From NCBI GenBank assembly GCA_030272155.1, contig CP126195.1:4881001-4945000 (forward strand): a stretch of 64,000 bases of DNA. Direction: 5' to 3'. Position numbers and translations under genes: made by a program. The notes under the pieces are model-generated. The model was not told the origin of the DNA. It saw only the letters and a program-made list of their open reading frames with translations, and ran no database searches. This DNA comes from Tetradesmus obliquus (lineage: Eukaryota > Chlorophyta > Chlorophyceae > Sphaeropleales > Scenedesmaceae). Below, in pieces: positions 59,212 to 64,000 of the stretch (positions are counted from its first letter, which is position 1; each line of letters opens with the position of its first letter).

Positions 59212-62200
59212 TGCAGCAGCAGCCGCTCCTGCTCTTGCTGCTGCTGCGCTGCCATTCGCTGCTGGCGCTGCTTCTCCAGCAGGCGCTGCTGCTGCCGCTG
59301 CTGCTCCTGCTCCTGGCGCTGCATGTGCAGCCTGAGGAACACGTTGATGATGCTGTTGGGGTCGCCTGCAAGACAAGCACCACACAACACGCATGTTCCC
59401 CTGAGCTTTGCTGAGCAAGATGCTGAAGCACACGTGTATCAAACGCTGCATGTCACACCACCGCAAGGCTGTCTGCTGCATGAGTGCCTGGCACACAACT
59501 GGTGTGAAGATTTGGTGCATATAGCTATGCAAAACACAGCATCACATATCTGCATCTCCACCTCCACCCTCCAGCGCGTTACGTAACACGCAGAGGTTCA
59601 AGACCAGCACAGGCAAAACAAGTGCCCACACACGACCCGCACCTTTCTTAGCAGGCTGCTCAAACTGCAGCGCCAGCGCCCGCTGCTCCTCAGCATCCGT
59701 CTCATCATCGCTGCCGCCAGCCATGCCCCGGATCGCCAGCCGCGCCTGCTGCGCCTGGTGCCTCGGGTCTGCTGCAAGCGCCTTGTCGCGGCGCGGCAGG
59801 CACGCCAGCTGCTGCTGCCTCTGCAGCGCCTCGTGCTGCTGCACCAGCTGCTCGCAGGGCAGCGCTGCGGCGGCTGACCCGTCATCGCTGCTGCTGCTGG
59901 AAGAGAGCGTGTCCCACCTGCGCGGATGCGCACAAGCAAACACAGCAACAAAACTTTCTGCAGTAATATTTGCATTCAAGCTCCAGCAGGACTATACATT
60001 GTGGTCACCTAGGCTGGCCGTATGTTATTCTGGCAAAGCAACAGCAGGCAGGCAGCGGTTACAGGGCGAGATCGCCGGCTCGCTAACATACACAACCGGC
60101 CCAGCTGCATTGCAGCTTACCTGTAGCCGCCCAGACCAGCAGCAGCCCAGGAGGGCCTGGGAGACCAGCGCGGCACTGCCTCCTCATCCTCCTGCATTGC
60201 AACATGCTGCTGCTGCTGCTGCTGCTCGTGTTGTTGCTGCTGCTCTGCCTGCTGCAGCTCCAGCAGCGCACCCGGCTCCAGCTGCTGCGAGTTGCAATCC
60301 CAGCGGCGCCGCTGCCTGCTACTACTGCTGTCGCTTGCTGTAGCACTTACTTCAGCTGCTGGTGCTGCTGCTGCCAGACCTGTACCAAACTGCTCATCCT
60401 CATCCTCCTCAGCATCATACTGCAGCGCTTCTGCCCCAGCACCGCCCACACCAGCAGCAGCAGCAGCAGCAGCATCCACGCTAGCTGCAGCAGCCATGCG
60501 TGCTGCTGCTGACCTGCCAGCTGCCCGCAGCATAGCAGTGGCTTTGAAAGACTCCTCACCCTGAGGGCTAGGGGGCTCAGGACTGCCAAAGTCAATTGAA
60601 CCACCCACAGCGCTGTACCACGTCACAAAGTGGTCGCCCGCAGCAGCACGATGGCTGACAGCTGGCGCTGGTGACTCCTCATGTGCTGGCAGCTGCTGCT
60701 GCTGCTGCAGCTCAGAGTCGGCTGCTGCTGCTGCTGATGCGTTGACGCTGAAGGAAGCACGTAATGGCTCGCCCCTGCCAATGCCACCTGCGCTGCTGCG
60801 CCGCAGCTGCTGCTGGAACGACAGACTGATCTCATTGTTAGGACCAGCCTGGCCGCACCCTGCTGATGCTGGGCCTGCCGCAGCTGCCTCAGCTGCTGCC
60901 TCCTCAAGATGGTCAAATGCACCAATAAATGACATCTGCTGCAGCTGAGAGCTGCGCCCCGCTGCCGCAGCACTGTGCTGACCATTCAATGGGCTGCTGC
61001 CAGCACTGCTAGCGCTGTAAGCGCCACTTTGCTGTGCTGGCGGCATCAATTGCTCGCCTTCATCGCTGCTGCTGTCACTAGCATAGCCCCAGGTAGGTGC
61101 ATATCCAGCACTGCTGCGCACGCCCCTGTGCCGCACATGCTGCTGCTGCTGCTGCTGCTGCTCGCCCTCAAAACCTGCAGGAGAGACTACCCCAGCACCT
61201 GAGCGCAGCGTGTCATTCAGGTCCAGGTTTAGTGTCTCGGCAAACCTCAGGCTGTCACAAAAGCCCTCGATGACCTCATCAGGAGCAGTGCTGATGACGT
61301 AGCCGCCGCTGCTGGTAGTGTTGCGCTGGGAGCGCGGCAGCAGGTCTGAAATGGGCGGCAGCTGGCTGTGCTGCTGCTGCTGCTGCTGGAGATGGCTTTG
61401 CTGTGCTGCTTGGCCATGCAGTGGCACCTGCAGGGGTTTGACATCCAAGGGTGTGACCATGTAAGCGACAGATTGCACATACGCATGATGAGCATTGGCA
61501 TGCTAAACGCCACGGCAGACAAACAAGTTGCAGCTGGCTACAACCGATGCACCGCCTGTGGCGACGTACATGGCTTACTTCATACTGCGAGCACACAACA
61601 TTGGATACCAAGCAAAGCTAAAACCGTAATGGGGATGTGTCTGCTCACCTTCACCTTGCTGCTGCGTGACTCCACACCAGCTGGAGCCTGGTCTAGTACA
61701 CCAGCAGCTGTGGCTGTCACAGCTACCTGCTGCTGGTGCTGCAGCTGCTGCTTGAGCCCACTGTCACCAGGCTCAGCACTGCTGCTGCCAAGCAGCTGCT
61801 CACGCAGCTTCTGCTGCCATGCCTGGCTGCCTTCTGCTGAGAGCTGACCGCTGCGCTCAGCAGCAATCGCTGCTGCTACTGCAGCTGCAACTGCCACAGC
61901 GCCGCCCTGCGCTGGCGCATGTCTGCTGCTGCCGCCGCTGCTTGTTGGTGCTGCTTCTTGCAGTGCCTGGTGTGTGGCGTCATTCCGCTGAGCCTCTTCA
62001 GCTGCTGCTGAAACCTGGCGCTCTGCCGGCACCTGCTGCTGCTCCTGGTCTAGCAGCGCCAGCAGCCGGTCAGCTAGCTCCTGAGGCCTCTGCAGTGACA
62101 GGTCAGGCAGCTGCGCGCTGCCAGCTGCCAGGCTGACATGTGCAGCACGTGACAGATGCTGCTGCTGCTGCTGCTGCTGCTGCTCCCCGAGCAGCTGCTG

Positions 62201-63778
62201 CTGTTGCTGCTGGTCGCTGAGGATCTTGCTGCAGATGCGTTCCATGCGCAACCTCACCTCCAGGCTTTGCTGCCTGAGCTGCTGAATCATGGCGTTGCTG
62301 CTGGCATGCCTGCGGTCCGCTTCATGCTGCTGTGCCTGCGTGCACATTAACACCAGCACAGTAGCAAGTCGCTGAGTAAGATGAGGGAGATAGGCTACAC
62401 GTATCGAGTCAGGCACATCCGTTGCGTATGTCGTGCCACAATGCACGACAACAAATTGCACCACATAGTACAGGTTCAGCAAAACCACAAGAAAAGAACA
62501 TTTGCGGTGATAGACATCACGAAATTGCACGGCTCCATGCAAGCTAACAGCACCCACCCAGAAGCGTGCAGTAGCCAACATGGACTCTGCTCCAAATGCT
62601 GCGGCAGCAGCAGCAGCAGCAGCACTACTGGCAGGCTGCTGGTCCTTCACAGGGGAAGGGCTCCTGTCAGCAGCAGCCTCACTGTCGCCCTGCTCATCAC
62701 TGCAACCCTCGCCTTCATACTGATCTTCATAGTCCTCGTAGTCTGAATCACCCTCCTCGCCCAGCGCACACTGCTGCTGCTGCTGCTGCTGCAATTGGCG
62801 CCGGCGGCGTCGCTGGCCAGACTGTGGCTCCTCTGCTGCATTAGTGTGGCCGCGCTGCAGTCTGCTGCTGCGTGTCCTCCTGGCTGAGCCAGGTGTGCGT
62901 GGGCCCCGCCTGCTGCTGCCGCTGCTGCTGCCACTGCTGCGCAGCGCAGATGCCGCTAGCCGCTTCAGCTTCTCAGGTGTCAGCTTCATTGCTGTGCTGC
63001 CGCTGTCGATGGCGCTGCTGAGCATGCCTGCTGCTGGCGCGCCAGGTAGCACTGCTGCTGCAGAGTAGACAGCAGTAGTTACAGCAGTGCGCGGTACCAC
63101 GGCTGCCAGGTGGCCAGTGTCGAAAGCATGGCTGCGAGCCGGTGGGGATGATGCAGCTGCTCGACGTGTGGGGCTGCGCTTGGTGTTGGCGTGCAGGCGC
63201 TGCTCATAGTCGAGCTTGGCCATGCGATTGGCGGCTAGCATTGCTTGGCGGTCCTGCAGGTAAGCCTTGCCTGGGGACACATCCTGCAAGCAACGCGGCA
63301 TAAACCAGCAGTTCAGTACGATCCAAAGGCTACAAGAGGACAACCAGCATGTATCTACGAAGCAGTGGGTGGAAGGAGGCCAGGGCAACGCTATGGAGCG
63401 CAGGTTTGGAAGGGGAAGATTATGTTGCAGAACACGCAGCGCTACAGTGAGCGCCCCAGGCCAGCATGGATGCGGAATGAACCACACTCACCCTAGTGCG
63501 TTGGGAGCCATGCGGCAGCCCACCCCCTGAGCTGCGCAATGAGCGGCGCATCGCCCGCTCAGGGCTAGCACTGGCTGCCCGGCGCTCCATGCTTCTGCGC
63601 ATCTCCGTGCTGCTACGCATGGCGGCTGCTGGCTGCAGCGCTGAGGTAGAGCTCCGCACAGCAGCAGCCCTATCAATGGAACGCACAGGAGACCACTCCT
63701 GCTGCTGCTGCTGCCAGGGCTCAACAGGCATTGGCGGAGCTGACGCCTGCCAGTGCTGCTGGTGCTGCTGGTCATGTA

Positions 63779-63810
<32 letters not shown>

Positions 63811-63938
63811 CAGCCGTCATCCTTCAGGGACAGCCGTGAGCCCTCAGAGCTCGGGGTGAGCACGCCGCGCCAGGCGCGATCAGGCTGCCAGCCAGCCGCC
63901 TCGCGGGCAGCCAGCTGCTGCTGATGCTGCCGCGCAGC
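49939..63938 (-). CDS. Giant Q/A/S-rich coiled-coil scaffold, CEP350/TRM-like C-terminus (5'-partial)
   Basis: Fourteen minus-strand exons join in phase: 63938-63492, 63283-62558, 62335-61649, 61427-60121, 59917-59643, 59365-58612, 58324-58162, 57985-57068, 56822-56679, 56393-53624, 53290-51732, 51427-51047, 50744-50580 and 50058-49939. That is 3471 codons to the stop; the start lies beyond the right edge. The protein alternates coiled-coil segments (LETAQDAELDLLLLQQAQ; AQAQLSALNRHVEAI) with poly-Gln/poly-Ala. Short acidic-aromatic motifs recur: YSEDFA, YSEDFE, YSMEFA, YTIDFS, EYSDWE. The C-terminus (HTIEYITAAL ... LWLERDFKPEW ... HIWHKALYDAANQAL ... ERSWADRRAAQAEVALAVE) resembles DUF4378 of plant TRM proteins and the related end of centrosomal CEP350. 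On that basis I infer a basal-body/microtubule-organising scaffold, with moderate confidence. Exons 62335-61649 and 59365-58612 share an internal repeat. Confidence 0.72.
50329..50392 (-). repeat. Echo of the scaffold exon 50744-50580 end, exon-like
   Basis: 64 bp matching 50579-50643 with about three to five differences. It has its own AACAG acceptor and GATGCACAG|GTGTGT donor. The enclosed 54 bp are in frame and read QRVRDQLGLDRMLGEDAQ versus QRVRDELGLDRMLGEDAQ, so it could be a cassette exon. Confidence 0.88.
50476..50514 (-). repeat. Poly-C/poly-G tract in a scaffold-gene intron
   Basis: 39 bp with only two T interruptions; on the transcribed RNA it is a G-run able to form quadruplexes. 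It lies between the real exon 50744-50580 and its echo at 50329. Confidence 0.9.
50755..50803 (-). repeat. (CTG)n tract at a scaffold-gene 3' splice site
   Basis: About 16 CAG units on the plus strand, (CTG) in the gene's sense. The run ends about 10 bp before exon 50744 and takes the place of a normal pyrimidine tract. Confidence 0.93.
50851..50908 (-). repeat. Echo of the scaffold exon 50744-50580 start
   Basis: About 50 bp resembling 50704-50755: acceptor GTGCAG and codons LHP-x-EAASGEP. It lies in the intron upstream of the real exon, offset about 147 bp. The real copy has GGTGAG where the echo has GGGGAG. Confidence 0.75.
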
Positions 63939-64000
63939 CTGCAGGAAAGCAAGGCAGAGCCGTGCCAAAGTATGCTGCATTACAATGTGTCCCTGTTGAA

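Overview
This window looks like nuclear DNA of a unicellular green alga. The Sphaeropleales or Chlamydomonadales are my best guess; that rests on style, not a search. Coding exons are short with high third-position GC. Introns are many, 100-1000 bp, with GTGAGT/GTGCGT/GTAAGC donors and GCAG acceptors. CAG/CTG trinucleotide runs are everywhere, encoding poly-Q, poly-A and poly-S. The proteins fit: a Tic20 plastid import subunit, a hydroxyproline-rich-style wall glycoprotein, purple acid phosphatase and a centrosome-type scaffold. There are no prokaryotic operons and no CRISPR array.

Layout: (1) 264-5882 +, purple acid phosphatase, 5' end outside the window, with a duplicated 3' end to about 6.8 kb. 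(2) 8726-10999 -, Tic20-like protein. (3) 11991-14806 -, conserved helical protein I do not recognise, probably plastid-targeted. (4) 16496-23078 -, very large secreted matrix glycoprotein. (5) 24034-26630 +, WDR53-like WD40 protein, divergent from (4). (6) 27696-28997 +, small secreted Thr/Pro/Ala-rich protein. (7) 28998-31636, gene-free, with a near-perfect 227-bp palindrome. (8) 31637-35531 -, gamma-glutamyl hydrolase. (9) 36302-38403 -, short-chain dehydrogenase, divergent from (10) 38733-43780 +, 12-exon UDP-glycosyltransferase. (11) 43781-49938, gene-poor. (12) 49939-63938 -, 3' part (at least 14 exons, 3471 codons) of a giant Q/A/S-rich scaffold with a C-terminus resembling DUF4378/CEP350-TRM proteins. 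For genes 2, 3, 4, 5, 6, 8, 10 and 12 I traced exon phases junction by junction and they join in frame; genes 1 and 9 each keep one unresolved junction.

The genes do not form a pathway. What unites them is structural. In at least seven of the ten, introns hold 'echoes': partial or whole copies of the neighbouring exon, usually spanning a splice junction, 65-250 bp away. They range from a 109-bp Tic20 exon copy with six differences, all synonymous, to decayed 35-45 bp fragments. One UGT intron starts with the same bases as the next exon, the signature expected when tandem duplication across an AGGT creates an intron. Recurrent local duplication at splice junctions, with some copies kept as potential alternative exons, is the most interesting signal here.
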